The position numbers and the translations under genes were made by a program. Of a DNA stretch of 64,000 nucleotides, positions 1 to 12,370 are shown piece by piece (position 1 is the first letter of the stretch; each line of letters opens with the position of its first letter). The stretch covers positions 16,094,829 through 16,158,828 of the forward strand of contig NC_066522.1 of assembly GCF_024679095.1 (NCBI RefSeq), in the 5' to 3' direction. The DNA comes from Eriocheir sinensis (Eukaryota; Arthropoda; Malacostraca; Decapoda; Varunidae). The notes beneath the pieces are model-generated. The model saw nothing but the letters and a program-made list of their open reading frames with translations, was not told where the DNA came from and did not search any database.

Positions 1-310
1 TTCTCGTTTCGCTCCCTCTCTCACTTCCCTCCTTCCCTTCCCTTTTTCGTGTGACCCTTCTTCCTCCTCCCCTTCCTCTTCTTTCCCTCGCCTCCTCCTC
101 CTTCCTTTCCCTCTCCTTTTTTCGCTTATCTCCCTCTCATTCACTTTTTCCTCCTCCCCTTCCTCTCCTCTCGTGTCAAACCCCTCCCTCCCTTCTCCTT
201 AGACTCTCTCCCCACACTTCCTTTCTCTCCCCTCCTCCTCCCTCTCCCCTTTCCCTTTCACTCGCCTCTCTCTCCCATTCAACCTTTTACGTCAACACCC
301 CTCTCACGTA

Positions 311-376
<66 letters not shown>

Positions 377-692
377 GTTCCTTGCTTTCTTTCCTGTTTG
401 TTTCCTTCGTTATTTCCTTCATCCTTTCCCCTCTTCCTTCCTGCCTTCCTTCCTCCCTTAATTCCTTTCCATGTTATCCTTTTCTCCTTTCTTGCCTCCT
501 TCATTCCTTCCTAACTTCCTTCTTTCCTTCCATCCTTTCATCCTTCTTATCAAAATTATCCTTCTCTTTTTTGCTTTCCTTCTGTTCTTCCTTCCCTCCC
601 TCCATTTCTTCCTTCCTTCCTTCCTTTTCATATTATCATTTTTCCCTTACTTCCCTCTCAATCGCTGACATGTACCATCGTCATCATCATCA

Positions 693-754
<62 letters not shown>

Positions 755-1600
755 AGGTAGAACGTTCCTTCTCCAAACCCGGCAGGTGTGTGAGGTTTAA
801 ATGGATGAGCAGTCTTGTTAAAAAACAAAACAAAAAAAACATACAATACGAGCCGATTCAACACTCTTAATTTTCATCCTTCGTGTTCTTCCCATTCTTC
901 CTTCATTCATCTCTTCCATTGCCTTCCCTTCCTTCTTTCCTTCCATACCTCCCTCCTTCCCATCCTTCTTTCCTTCCATACCTCCCTCCTTCCCTTCCCA
1001 TTCCCTTTCCTCTCCTTCCTCTCTTCCTTCAATCGTCCCCTCGTTTATTTCCTTACCATCTCATTTTCCTTTCTCTCTTCCTTCCGATCCTCCTTCCTTC
1101 CCTTCCTCCCCTTCCGCAATATTCCTTCTCCTTGCCTTCCTCTCTTCCTCCTCTTCCATCTTTTATTTCCTTCTCATCCCCATTCCTTCCCTTCTTCCTC
1201 TTTTGTTCCTTCTCCCTCGTCCTTCCTTCCTTCCTTCCCTCCCTCTTTTCCATTCTTCCTCCACCATGTCAACCAACAGCTGACTACCTCCTCCTCCTCC
1301 TCCATCTCTTGTCTCCTCCCTCCCTCCCTTTCTCTCCCTCTCTGCCCCCCCCCTCCCCCTGCTTTCCTTTTAAATCCCTCCTTCGCTCTTTCCTTTCCTC
1401 TTACCCTCCCTACCTCCTCCCCTCCTTCCCTCCTCTTCCTCCCTTCCCTTCCCTCCCACCTCGCCTCTCCTCCCCTTCCCCCTCCCTTCCTCCCCTTCCC
1501 CCTCCCTTCCTTCTATAAATCCATTTCTTTGAAGAACCGCGTACCGCATAACCTTCCCCTCATAACACCTCTACCTCCACCTCCTCTTCTTCCTAACGTT
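1..1600. repeat. Pyrimidine-rich low-complexity tract
   Basis: CTTCC/CCTTC-type sequence with (CT)n at 313-373 and (TG)n at 696-752. The long open frames (331 and 211 codons) encode only S/P/L/F low-complexity sequence and are not genes. Confidence 0.8.
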
Positions 1601-1844
1601 ACGGGCAAACAGAAAACGGAGAACATTAGAGAAACGTTTAACCCGATTTCCAAGAACGTTTTTTTTTTTTTTTTACACATTGATATTTTACGTTTATTTT
1701 TTTCATATTTGGTTACTTTCTTATATTCGTCAGTCTCATCGGCAAGAAGGAAGGAAGAAGCTCTGGAATGTATGTGGATTTCTTGCAAGCTTCGAGGAGA
1801 GATGAAATGATGCTTTTGTTATTTATATATATGGAAGGGGAGGT

Positions 1845-1873
1845 AGTTGTAGTAGTAGTAATAGTAGAGGTGA

Positions 1874-1914
<41 letters not shown>

Positions 1915-1972
1915 ATAAGTGCAAAGTGATAGGTCAGTTATGTTACTCTTCTCACCTTTCTCACCTTTGTCA

Positions 1973-2030
<58 letters not shown>
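1845..2030. repeat. Opposed (GTA)n and (CTA)n microsatellites
   Basis: (GTA)n at 1879-1915 and its complement (ACT)n at 1974-2030 are separated by about 58 bp and can pair as an inverted repeat. Confidence 0.85.
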
Positions 2031-2031
<1 letters not shown>

Positions 2032-2098
2032 TGAACTTAACACATTAGCACACACGTAACATTATACCTTCTTACGCCTCCCCATCACACTGTATAAT

Positions 2099-2364
2099 AT
2101 GTCACTACACACACACACACACACACATCACACATCACACCACATCACAAGCACCGCAGACGCACACAATACCACACCTCCATCACCACACTTTGCTACA
2201 CAACAGGTAAAATCACCATCACCTTCACCACCACCACCTCCTCTTCCTCTTCCACCACCACCACCACCACCACTACCTCCTCCTCCCTCCTCCTCTCATT
2301 ACTTCATCTAAAAAAAAAATCATCACGTGTCCAGTATATTGCCTGTAATGGTGGAAGTAATTAT

Positions 2365-2411
<47 letters not shown>

Positions 2412-2425
2412 CGACACTCGGCAAG

Positions 2426-2499
<74 letters not shown>

Positions 2500-2559
2500 G
2501 GGTCGTGTTAAGTGCTATCTTGTGCCCCTCTGTTCCTCCCTCAACACTACCCCTTCGGT

Positions 2560-2646
<87 letters not shown>

Positions 2647-2690
2647 GAAGTAAGGAAAGTAGTAAGTTTGTATATGGTTTCGTCACGGAG

Positions 2691-2742
<52 letters not shown>

Positions 2743-2815
2743 GAGACAGACACACAGGAAAACGATAAACACCCTGAGATACAGTTATCCAAACACACAC
2801 ACACACACACACACT
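2099..2815. repeat. Microsatellite cluster
   Basis: (CA)n 2105-2127, (CCA)/(CTC)-rich 2215-2300, (GT)n 2366-2409, (CT)n 2428-2497, (CT)n 2562-2643, (GT)n 2693-2741 and (CA)n 2793-2815. No coding content. Confidence 0.9.
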
Positions 2816-2970
2816 CAAAGACATCCTCGTATCTCAAGGAAGGTAAATAAAAAAAAAAAATGCATCAATAATCATTTATCTAATATGAATGTGTGACGGC
2901 TAACAAGGTGGCCACAAGATATTACATTAGAGGGTTACAGGGGCAGGGTTACAGGGGCGTTGTGGGAAGC

Positions 2971-3011
<41 letters not shown>

Positions 3012-3021
3012 ATAATAATAG
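2971..3021 (+). repeat. (TAG)n then (TAA)n microsatellite
   Basis: About 13 TAG units followed by a few AAT units. Confidence 0.9.
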
Positions 3022-3239
3022 TCATTCATTTATTTATTTAATCAACTCCTGTCCAAAATATGATACTTGCTTTTGATCACACTTAAGAACATTCTTCAAT
3101 ACAGAGCCAAATGAAAGGAATATTAACACATCCACAAACTATACGGATGTAACTCTATAAATGAAATCACAGCAGCTTAGAATCACAATCGCAGAAGCTT
3201 AGAATTTTCGTAGGTCAAGAAACTACTGTCACCACTTTC

Positions 3240-3900
3240 ATGTATATCTCTGACTTAAATAGTTAATCGTAGTGAATGAATGGTAATACCTCCTAATGCA
3301 TGACAGTGAGTGAATGAGTTGTATTCTAAACCTAATAGAATGGCAGTGAATGGAGTACAGCATTCCTCTCATAATGAATTACTGAATGGATGACTTGGGG
3401 TCGTATTTTAAAACATTTCGTCGCCCAAGTTCACATATTTGACATGGCTTTTGTAGGAGCTGTAGGCCTTTCCAGGGGTAGTTTTATGACCCTGGTGGTA
3501 GTTTGACCTTTCTTCTGTGCCATGAACCTTAAAAAACACTCATGAAAACCCGGTTGATCCCCTCTTTGACCTTTAGAAATAGATGATGTGAGAAGCGATG
3601 GTGTCTTAAAATACGGCCCTTGTATTCTTCCTTTATTCTTTACCCCCCCCCCCCCCCCAACGTAGTGAATGGCTGAATGACCTAGCGTACCACTTATTAA
3701 ATGACCGTTTTCCTACTTTAGTGAATGACGTCCCCCCCCCCCCCCCCACCTTCCCCCTAATGAATGATGGCAATGCTTTCTCTTGTGAGTGAATGACGTC
3801 ATGTTCTCCTTTATAATGAATTACTGCTTTGTTGTCCTGCTTAAGTGTATGATAGCATGACTTTTGTTTCTATTCTATTAATGACTCCTTTAGTGTATGA
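3240..3900 (+). repeat. Degenerate GAATGAC-type minisatellite, split by a MITE
   Basis: The words AGTGAATGA, GAATGAC and TGATGGC/TGACAGC recur every 40-70 bp on both sides of the MITE at 3398-3619. Poly-C runs of about 15-16 occur at about 3643 and 3733. Confidence 0.5.
3398..3619 (+). mobile_element. MITE copy 1 with clear terminal inverted repeats
   Basis: The left end GGGTCGTATTTTAAAACA and the right end read backwards GGGCCGTATTTTAAGACA form imperfect inverted repeats. The interior carries GGCCTTTCCAGGGGTAGTTT, CCATGAACCTTAAAAAACAC and ACCCGGTTGATCC, shared with six other copies. It has no coding potential. It interrupts a GAATGAC-type minisatellite. Confidence 0.8.
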
Positions 3901-4074
3901 TAATGTACGGCTTTTTATTCTCTTTTGAAAGGTTAGTTTTTTTGTTCATTGTTATTTTTTTTATTCATTTTCTTGCTAACTTCGTTCCACTTCCATTGAA
4001 TGACTGTAGTGTAAATCTGTTCAAGTCTATGTTACTCTATGACTCTTGTTCTTCATGTACTGAAAGGGAACACG

Positions 4075-4570
4075 TCCACTCCTTCGTCTTCCCAATCTTC
4101 CTTCCTTTCCTTCCTCCACTCCTTTCTTCCTTTCCACCTATCCACTCCTTCCTTCCTTCCTTCCTTCTATCGCATTCTTCACCCCTTCCTTCTTCCTTCC
4201 CCTCCCATCCTTCCATCCCATTCTCCACCCTTCCTTCCATCCTATTCTTCACCCCTTCCTTCGTTCATTCCCATTCTCCACCCCTTCTTCCTTCCTTCCT
4301 ATTATTCACCCCTTCCTTCCTTCGTTCATTCCCACTCTCCACCCCTTCTTTCCTTCCTTCCTGTTGTCTACCCCTTCCTTTCTTCTCATTCCTTCCCCTC
4401 CCATCCTTCCGTCTCATTCTCCATCCCTTCCTTTCTTCCTTCCTTCCCATTCCTCACCCTTTCCTTCCTTCCGTTTCTTCTTCACCTCTTCCTTCCTTTT
4501 TTCCAATTCCCCCCACCCAATCCTTCCTACCTTCCTCCCTTCTTCCTATCCTCCAGCTCCCATTTATTCC
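4075..4570. repeat. Pyrimidine-rich CCTTC minisatellite
   Basis: A CATTCTTCACCCCTTCCTTC-type unit recurs in diverged copies. The overlapping open frames of about 210-240 codons in this tract are low-complexity artefacts. Confidence 0.75.
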
Positions 4571-4959
4571 TTCTACATTATGGCGAAAGATCGAAGCGAG
4601 CCACTCCAGTTGTCTCGAGAGTTAAAAAAAGCAAAACAAAATTAAAAACGCTGAGAATTCTTAAACTACTCTAATGACAGCTATAGAGTAAAGGGAAACT
4701 ACAAGCTGCTGTGGCATGTATTTTTTGTCCTCGAAGAATGGCATAACATGAGGCAAGTTGAAGTAGTAGGCGAGTTGTTTTAGTATTATCTTGACGAGGC
4801 AGTGACGGATGCTAAACCTCGCTTGATGTTCTTAGAGTGATGTTGATGATAATGATTATGATGTTCTAAGAGTTAAGTTGATGTTGATATTTTAAGTGAC
4901 GAAAAAGTAGCTCATAAGGGTAAATAAAGCAGTATAGAGAAGTTAGTGTGAGGGGTATG

Positions 4960-4961
<2 letters not shown>
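4571..4961. other. No recognised feature
   Basis: AT-balanced sequence without coding or repeat signal that I recognise. Confidence 0.4.

Positions 4962-5015
<54 letters not shown>
4962..5015 (+). repeat. (GA)n microsatellite
   Basis: About 27 GA units. Confidence 0.95.
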
Positions 5016-5016
<1 letters not shown>

Positions 5017-5339
5017 GGGTGGGCTGAAAATAGGAAATGGACATTGGATGAAATACAGGAATGAGTGAACGTCTGTCATTGTTTTGATTGTTTATGAAAT
5101 TCGAAACATTCTAGTTGCATGGAACACGAGGGAAAATTCATCATTATTATTCTCTATTCTTCAGTTATTTCTTCCTTCTCTTTCTTCTTCTTTTTCATCA
5201 TTTTCTTCACTTCTCCTTTTTTCTTCTTGATTTATTGCGTTATTCGCTTAAGATACGGATCGTGAGACGGGAATTAGACAAGATTAAGTCTCCTAACCTC
5301 CCATGCAGTATAACTAAAGGACGCTTGAAGGAGGAGCAA

Positions 5340-5845
5340 CCTGGTGGTGGTGGTGGAAGAACTGGTAGGTATAGACATTACGTGTGAGGTGTGGAGGTGG
5401 AGGAGGGAGGGGCTGGGGTGATGGGGGAAGGAGGCTTGAGGCTGGCTGGTAGTGGTGGTGGTGATGGTGGTGGTCGCACTGGTAGGTATAGGCATTACGA
5501 CGTGTGGGGTGAGGAGGAGGAGAAGGGAGGGGCTGGGGTGATGGGCGAAGGAGGCTTATGGCTGGTTGGCTGGCTGGCTGGTGGTGGTGGTGATAGCACT
5601 GCATGGTAGGTATAGGCATTACGTGTGAGGTGTGGAGGGGGAGGAGGGAGGGGCTGAGGTGATAGGGGCAGGAGGCTCGAGGCTGGCTGGGTGTGGTGGT
5701 GGTGGTGATGGTGGTGGTCGCACTGGTAGGTATAGGCATTGCGTGTGAGGTGTGGAGGGGGAGGAGGGAGGGGCCGAGGTGATAGGGGCAGGAGGCCCAA
5801 GGCTGGCTGGGAGGTGGTGGTGGTGGTGGCTGGTAAGGCCCGGCC
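5340..5845 (+). repeat. 117-124-bp minisatellite, about 4.5 copies
   Basis: GGTAGGTATAGRCATTRCG recurs at about 5364, 5481, 5605 and 5724. Each unit has a GGTGGTGGTG-rich part, a GGAGGGAGGGGC block and a GAGGCTGGCTGG block. Open frames of His/Pro/Thr type on the - strand reflect this repeat. Confidence 0.85.
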
Positions 5846-7110
5846 AGGTGGCGGTGACGGCCGGTAGTAATGGTGATGGATGTTGCTTTTTTGTGCGTGT
5901 TGGTGCGCGCGCCCGCACGTGCACACGAGGCATTTAACCCCCACAATACAACCTTGCTACGTGGCGGACCCTCACGGGGCTGCACGAGGAGGTAATGAGG
6001 AGACTGGACGAAGACAATTTGCCTAATCATGTCAACTCCTGAGAACCAATTATGCACCTCCTGCTCGTGTTCACTCTTGTTATTTCACTTTGAATATCTT
6101 AAAGCACGATTAAGTGGACGGCAATGGATCATAAGGGTTGTGAGTACGAGTCTGCACTTTAGATAAGCGACTGAAGACAACATTGGTTCGTAAATGTTTG
6201 TGGGTAACTTGTCGTACTTTAAATACAAGTCTAAGGCATCAGTACTTCCCTAAGATGCTATATGTATGCAATGGTATTCACTCAGGCATTTGTGGGTTTC
6301 AGGAGGCATGAGTTCCCAGCTTGTTTTCATGCAAGAACCCAATGCATATCATCTGCGTTGCAAGACATCTCATTGAGTCGCTTTTAAATACCAGACGGCG
6401 AGAGGGGAAAAAATCGTTCTTTCAGGAGGCTCAGGAATGGGTCGTGAGGGTCCTGCTTAAAACACAGGGTCTCCGCTACAGAAGTTTGAAGGTTTGAAGG
6501 ACCGGTGCACCAGCTTACTACCCAGCCAAGATTATTCCACATTGTCGGAAATGGAATAATGTGAAAAAAACAGAAGCCGAGAAAGAGTTATATATGACAA
6601 ACAAAAACTTTCCAGTCAAAATAATTATTAGTTCGATTCCTATCGACACGGTTTTCGTATCTTGCGAATGAAGTTGCATAAAATAAAAATAAATAATCAC
6701 AGCAACAATTAAAATGGCACTAAAATCAGTAAGAAATTAAAATGACCGTTAAAAAAATATTTTAAAAACTCCATGATCACAATACACATTAATGCAAAAA
6801 AAAACCAATTAAAATACCCATATGGAAATGTATTAATATTTTCAGTTTTAGTAATCCAACATGGATTTAAATTCTGTAGTTGAAATTACGGTATATATAA
6901 AAAAAAATTGATGCCGGATGTTGACTTACTAAACTAAATATTTCCACACATGAATAAGAAAAAAATACAAAACACCTCAAAATGAGAGAGAGAGAGAGGC
7001 TGTGTTGATCAGACCAATATTGTGCTGCAGCCTTTTTTATATTATCTGTAAAGCGTCTCGTGGCATTCCTTCCTATCTGTCATAAGCCTTTCATAAGTAC
7101 GTAAGTTCAT
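5846..7110. other. No recognised feature
   Basis: Mixed sequence, AT-rich after about 6530. No domain-bearing open frame and no repeat family that I recognise. Confidence 0.4.
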
Positions 7111-7119
7111 AAGCCCTAA

Positions 7120-7340
7120 AGTACGTAGTAGTAACAGTAGTAGTAGGTAATAGTCAGTAATAAGTAACAGTAGTAGTAGTAGTAGTTACAGTGATAGTAG
7201 TATCTCATTAAACTAACCTATATGCATACTACTATTAATTCTACTATAACCACCACAACTACAATTCATTAACTACTATCGCTGGTACTACTATACTATC
7301 ACTATACCATGACTAGTCTACAGCAACAACAACAACAAGA
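7120..7340. repeat. Degenerate (TAG)n and (CTA)n repeats
   Basis: Interrupted GTAGTA runs at 7125-7205 are followed by ACTACTAT-type sequence at 7228-7310, an eroded opposed pair like that at 1.9 kb. Confidence 0.55.
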
Positions 7341-7919
7341 ACTTTGCACATCCTAAATTAAAATTCCATGCAGCTTCGTTGTATTCTTGTATTACATGTA
7401 TTTGTGTGGCAAGTTCGAACTCATATTGAAAGGGAAAAAAATACAACTACCGTGGAATATGGAGTTAAAGTACAAGAATAAACTAATATATACGTACTCG
7501 AAATGAAGAACGATTGTCTTTATTATTTTGCAGTCTAACTTAAGATTTATGTTTATACCTCGGATCAATTTAACTTTCTTTGTTGCTGCTGTTTTCCCTT
7601 TGATGTGATTTTTAAGGTTTAACGGTGGGTTTGAATACAAGAATGTCATATCTCCGGCTCACACTGCTGTCATGTACAAATGGTAGAACTATAATAACTA
7701 TGTGCCTATGAAATAACGGATATATATAGTATTTTCCAACATTCCCTACGCCTAGTTGTGATATTCTGCACCCACACCCATTTTGTTATACTTCCGAAAT
7801 CAATACTTTTTTGGGGGGAGGGAGGGGAAAGAGTATGCACTGGCGTCACATCAATATACTCAGCCCGTCTATACCAAGGCATCTAAATTCTATACATAGA
7901 TTATGAACACGTTGATGGG
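7341..7919. other. No recognised feature
   Basis: AT-rich sequence without a supported gene or repeat. Confidence 0.4.
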
Positions 7920-8305
7920 TTGGTCTTCAAGAGATGGAGGATGGAGACAAAGGAGGGACAGCAGGGAGGGACGGAAGGGAATGACTGGTAGAGGGAGATC
8001 GAAATACCGGAGATAGATAGAGAAGGTAGAAAGGCAGGAAAGAGAGATAGATAGAGTAGACAGGAAGACGGGAGAGAGAAGTAGAGAGATAGGAGAGTAA
8101 GGAAGGAGAGAGATAGAGATAGGAGAGATTATAGAAAGACGGAATGAAAGGTAGAGGGAGATAGAAAGACAGGAGAGAGAGAAGGTAGAAAGGCAGGAAA
8201 GAGAGATAGATAGGAGAGTAGATAGGAAGACGGGAGAGAGAAGTAGAGAGATAGGAGAGTAAGGAAGGAGAGAGATAGAGACAGAAGAGATTATAGACAG
8301 ACGAT
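7920..8305 (+). repeat. Purine-rich 159-bp duplication
   Basis: GAAGGTAGAAAGGCAGGAAA occurs at 8022 and 8181, and the following sequence (GAAGACGGGAGAGAGAAGTA and GGAGAGTAAGGAAGGAGAGA) repeats in order. Confidence 0.8.
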
Positions 8306-8559
8306 CCCTTTAATATATTCACCTTTGTAGCTAAACTTATTCATACCCTTACGCCGCCCCAGGTATGTTACATCTACGCATTCCAGGCAACATCAGGGTA
8401 CTATTTAGTTACGTCATTACAGTTGAATAATCCGTGAAGGACACACTAAAATCTACCTCTGCATTAGCCTATTCAAAGAGCTCGCCGCAATTAGCCGTGT
8501 AGTAGCAGGTAAGGTATTATGCATTTTACTTTCACCCTCACACCTGTCGCCTGCCACCT

Positions 8560-8939
8560 TTCATTCTATTATACATCCCCTCCTTACCTTACCTTTCCGT
8601 CCCTAGCTGCCTCTCTCTCTCTCCTCTCCTCACCTCTACTCCACCCTCCCTCCCTCCCTATGCCCTCACCCTCCTCCAAACCTCTCCCACCCCACCCTAA
8701 CCATCTTAATTCTTTTCTCATCGTCCCCTCTCTCTCTCTCCCTCCCTCTCCCTCTCTTCATGCGCCCCTCTCTCTCTCTCTCCTCTCCTCTCCCATACAT
8801 AAAAACGGGAGTTCCCACACATTGTTCAGGAGAGACGGGATGGAGGTGTGAGAGGAAGGAATGCCGTCGGAGGGGAGAGAGAGAGAGAGAGAGAGAGAGG
8901 GTTGGGAGGGTGGCAGAGAGGGAAGGTAGCACGCGGCGT

Positions 8940-8971
<32 letters not shown>

Positions 8972-9631
8972 GTGGTGGTGATGTTGATGGTTGTCGTTTC
9001 CACCACCACCACCACCACCACTGTCTCTACTTCCGTCCCATTCACCACCACCACCACCACCCTCCTTCCACCAGTCCCTGTAATCACCACCACCGCGACA
9101 ATCACCACCATTCACTGTTCCTTGTTTAGCCCATCCCACTCACCACCACCACCACCACCACCTCCTCCTCCTCCTCCTCCTCCTCCTCCTCCTCCCATTC
9201 TTACTTTTCCTACTCTTCCTCTTCTTCTTTCTATTTCTCCTGTTTCATTTCATCTTTTTCTCTTATCTTCCTCTTCTTCTGTACCCCATCCTCCTCCTTT
9301 CTTAGTTCTCTTTCTCCTCCTCCTCCTCCCATTCTTCCTTTCCTACTCTTCCTCTTCTTCTTCTTTCTATTTCTCCTGTTACATTTCATCTTTTTCTCTT
9401 ATCTTCCTCTTCTCCTTCCGTACCTACCCCATCCTCCTCCTTTCTTATACCTCTCTTTCTCCTCCTTCTCGTCCTCCTCCTCCCCAACCCATCCCTCTCC
9501 CTCTCTCCCTTCCGCCCCACCCAAAGTTCCTACACATGATATACCATCACCACCCTTCTGCCTCTCCTCCCCTCCCTCTCCCTCCTCCCCTTCAGCAAAA
9601 CATCCACCCTGCCCTTCCTCCAACAGCACTT

Positions 9632-9689
<58 letters not shown>

Positions 9690-9690
9690 T
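8560..9690. repeat. Low-complexity block: CT, GA, CAC and TG repeats
   Basis: Pyrimidine-rich 8570-8795, (GA)n 8876-8900 and 8941-8963, (CAC)n/(CTC)n 9000-9195, a repeated TTCCTACTCTTCCTCTTCTT block at about 9206 and 9337, and (TG)n at 9635-9687. Confidence 0.8.
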
Positions 9691-10180
9691 GTAATTACTT
9701 CTGCTTCTAAAACACTCGCCTTGGATTATTTTTATTTTTTATTTTTATCTGGTAAATCTTCAACATCGTGATTAACGTTTATACTATTGATTGATTGATT
9801 AGTTGATTTTGTTGTTTACCTATTGATTTAGTGGCTATTAAGCACGAGTTGTTGTTATTATTATTATTATTATTATTTCACCATTTCCTTTTCGATGTGT
9901 ATTTTAAAGAACAGATTACCTTGAGATGGGGGAACGCTATTGTATTATTTTATCATTTACTTATTATTTTTGTTGTTGTTTTATGTCCTATACTTATCTA
10001 CTCTATCGTCATGACAAGGGGGAGGGGAGGAAGGGGGGGTCAGGCTGATAATTCTACTTACTAACGAGCAAAGAAACTACTAACACACGCCATCTACTGC
10101 GCATGTGTCACGTTGAGGTCATTGGTATCACTTATCTCGCTCACAACATTGCTACTTCCTGTTTTTTTTTTTGTTTTTTT
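9691..10180. other. No recognised feature
   Basis: AT-rich with a (TTA)n stretch near 9851-9876. No gene seen. Confidence 0.4.
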
Positions 10181-10665
10181 TCCTTCATTCTCCCAGTGCT
10201 CATCTTATTTATTCCCTTAGATTTCCTCTCATACCCTCTCCTCCTCTGTTCCTTCTGATTCCCTCTCATTCCCTTCATTCGTTCCCTCCCCTCTCATTCC
10301 CATTCCCTTTCCTTCCATTCCCTTTCCTCTTCTGCGCCATCTTATTCCCTTCATTCCCTCTCTATTTCCTCTTCTGCTCCATCTCATTCCCTTCATTCGT
10401 TCCCTCCCCTCTCATTCCCATTCCCTTTCCTTCCATTCCCTTTCCTCTTCTGCTTCATCTCATTCCCGTCATTCCCTCTCCTGCCCCTCTCATTCCTTTT
10501 CTTTTCCTCCATCTCATTCCTTCCATTCCCTCTCCTGCCCCTTTCATTCCCTTTCCTCTTTGTTCCTTCTCATTTCCTTCATTCCCTTTCATTACCTTTC
10601 CACTTGTTCCATTTCATTCCCTCTATTGCCCCTCTCATTCTCTTCATTCTCATTCATTCAGTTGA
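10181..10665. repeat. Pyrimidine-rich 118-bp minisatellite
   Basis: GTTCCCTCCCCTCTCATTCC recurs at about 10281 and 10399 within a CATTCCCT-type array of shorter diverged units. Confidence 0.75.
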
Positions 10666-11130
10666 TTATCTACATTCGACCTCAAGAAACTAACGTATTT
10701 GCACACCCGCGCTGACACATGCAAACGTTTTAACTACGCAAACGTTTCACCCATGTCCCCCCTCTAACCCCTCCCTTCCTCTCCCTTCCCTTTTCATACG
10801 TAAACATTATTGATCGGCTGAGTACAGATGGTCACACTCAATACACACGTAATCCAGTACCTTATGATGCTAAACTGTGCCTCGTAAACACCTTTCCGAT
10901 AGAGTAAAGAGGTCGGTATAGGATAACTTTTGAAGAGAACTGAATGAAGTTTGTTAGGATAATAGGAAAGTATCTTACGTGCGAGTGAGAAAGAAAGTGG
11001 TGAACAAACGACAGAGCAAATCCAAGTCAAAGTTAAAAAAAAAAAAACGAAAAAAAAAATTGGTCCGATCATCTTGACGTTATGATAATTAAGGTACGGT
11101 TAGACATAAAACATAGCCTAACCGAGACCG
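10666..11130. other. No recognised feature
   Basis: Mixed sequence without supported gene or repeat. Confidence 0.4.
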
Positions 11131-12370
11131 TAGGTGTAATTTAATGATACGACGAAGGAGAGCCCGACAGTGAAGAAGAAAGAAAAGAGGAAGAAAGGTG
11201 GGAATAAGGGTTAACTTCGAAGAGGAGATAGCACACGAAGGGAGGAAACAGTGAAGAGGAAAGTAAAGGAAAATGAAAAGTAGGAAAAAAAGATTAACTT
11301 CGAAGAGGAGACAACACAAGAAGGGAGGAACAGGGTGAAGAGGAAAGCCCCAAAACTGAAGAGGAGAGAGGAAAAGAAAGGAGAAAGAAAGCTAGGAATA
11401 AAGGATAATTTCGAAGAGGAGATAACACAAGAAGGGAGGAACAGGGTGAAGAGGAAAGCCCCAAAACTGAAGAGGAGAGAGGAAAGGAAAGGAGAAAGAA
11501 AGCTAGGAATAAAGGATAACTTCGAAGAGGAAATAGGACAAGAAAGAAAGGATAAGGTTGAGGAAGAGGAGAGTGCACAAGAAAGGGAGGATTTAAGAGC
11601 ACGGAGAGGAAAGTAAAGTAAAAGAGAGAGAAAGAACGGAGAAAAAGGTTGAAGTATACGAGGTAATGACACTGAGGGGAGGATACAGGAGAGGATGGGG
11701 GCGAAGGAGGAAGTCAAAGAAGGATAACATAGAAGAGAGAAGAAAGGAGGAGGATGGGGAAAGGCCGGGAGTGGGGAGGAGACGGGAGCGAGTGAAATAT
11801 GAGGCAATTATGAAGGGAGGGTGCACGGATGGAGAGAGGGGAGAGGAGAGAGGGATGAAGGAGGAAGAAGAGGGCAGTGGGACAGGAGAACGAGGGTACA
11901 CGGTGAGGGAGAAAGATGAAAGTATAGAGGACAAACGAGGAGGGTGTGATAGGTTGGGTTAGCTTGAGGGAATGGCAAGGAGAGGAGTGGGGCGAGAGAA
12001 GGGAATATGAGGGTAATGGAGAAGGGAAAAGGGACAGTAATATATACACGCTGATGAAAGAAACAAGGAATAAAGAAAGGTATGTTGGAGGAGTAGAGGA
12101 CGACGGATAGGTAAGGCTTGGTTAATGACGAGGATGGGGATAAAAGAGGAAGAAGAGGCAAGAACAGAGGAAGGAAGGTATACCAAGCGAACACAAACGA
12201 AATAAGAAGAGTAACGAGAGAGAGAAGGGACGGCACGGAGCAGGGGATGGTGGATGAGCTAACAAAGGGTGTGCAAAGGTGTGGAGGAAGCGAGGACCGA
12301 GGAAACAGGTAAAAAGATGTAAAATATAGGTCAGGAAGGGAGAGGAAACATAAGGAAGAGGAAGTCCAAA
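11131..12370 (+). repeat. Purine-rich tract with 111-bp minisatellite
   Basis: TTCGAAGAGGA recurs at about 11216, 11299, 11410 and 11521, with AAGGGAGGAACAGGGTGAAG and GCCCCAAAACTGAAGAGG between. From 11600 to 12370 the tract continues as purine-rich sequence with less regular repetition. Antisense open frames are low-complexity. Confidence 0.75.

Noticed and set aside
815..1810. 331-codon open frame
   Set aside because: Encodes only S/P/L/F low complexity from a polypyrimidine tract; no domain or splice context.
9831..10064. 77-codon frame with a hydrophobic leucine run
   Set aside because: The leucines come from a (TTA)n microsatellite; no domain or conservation visible.
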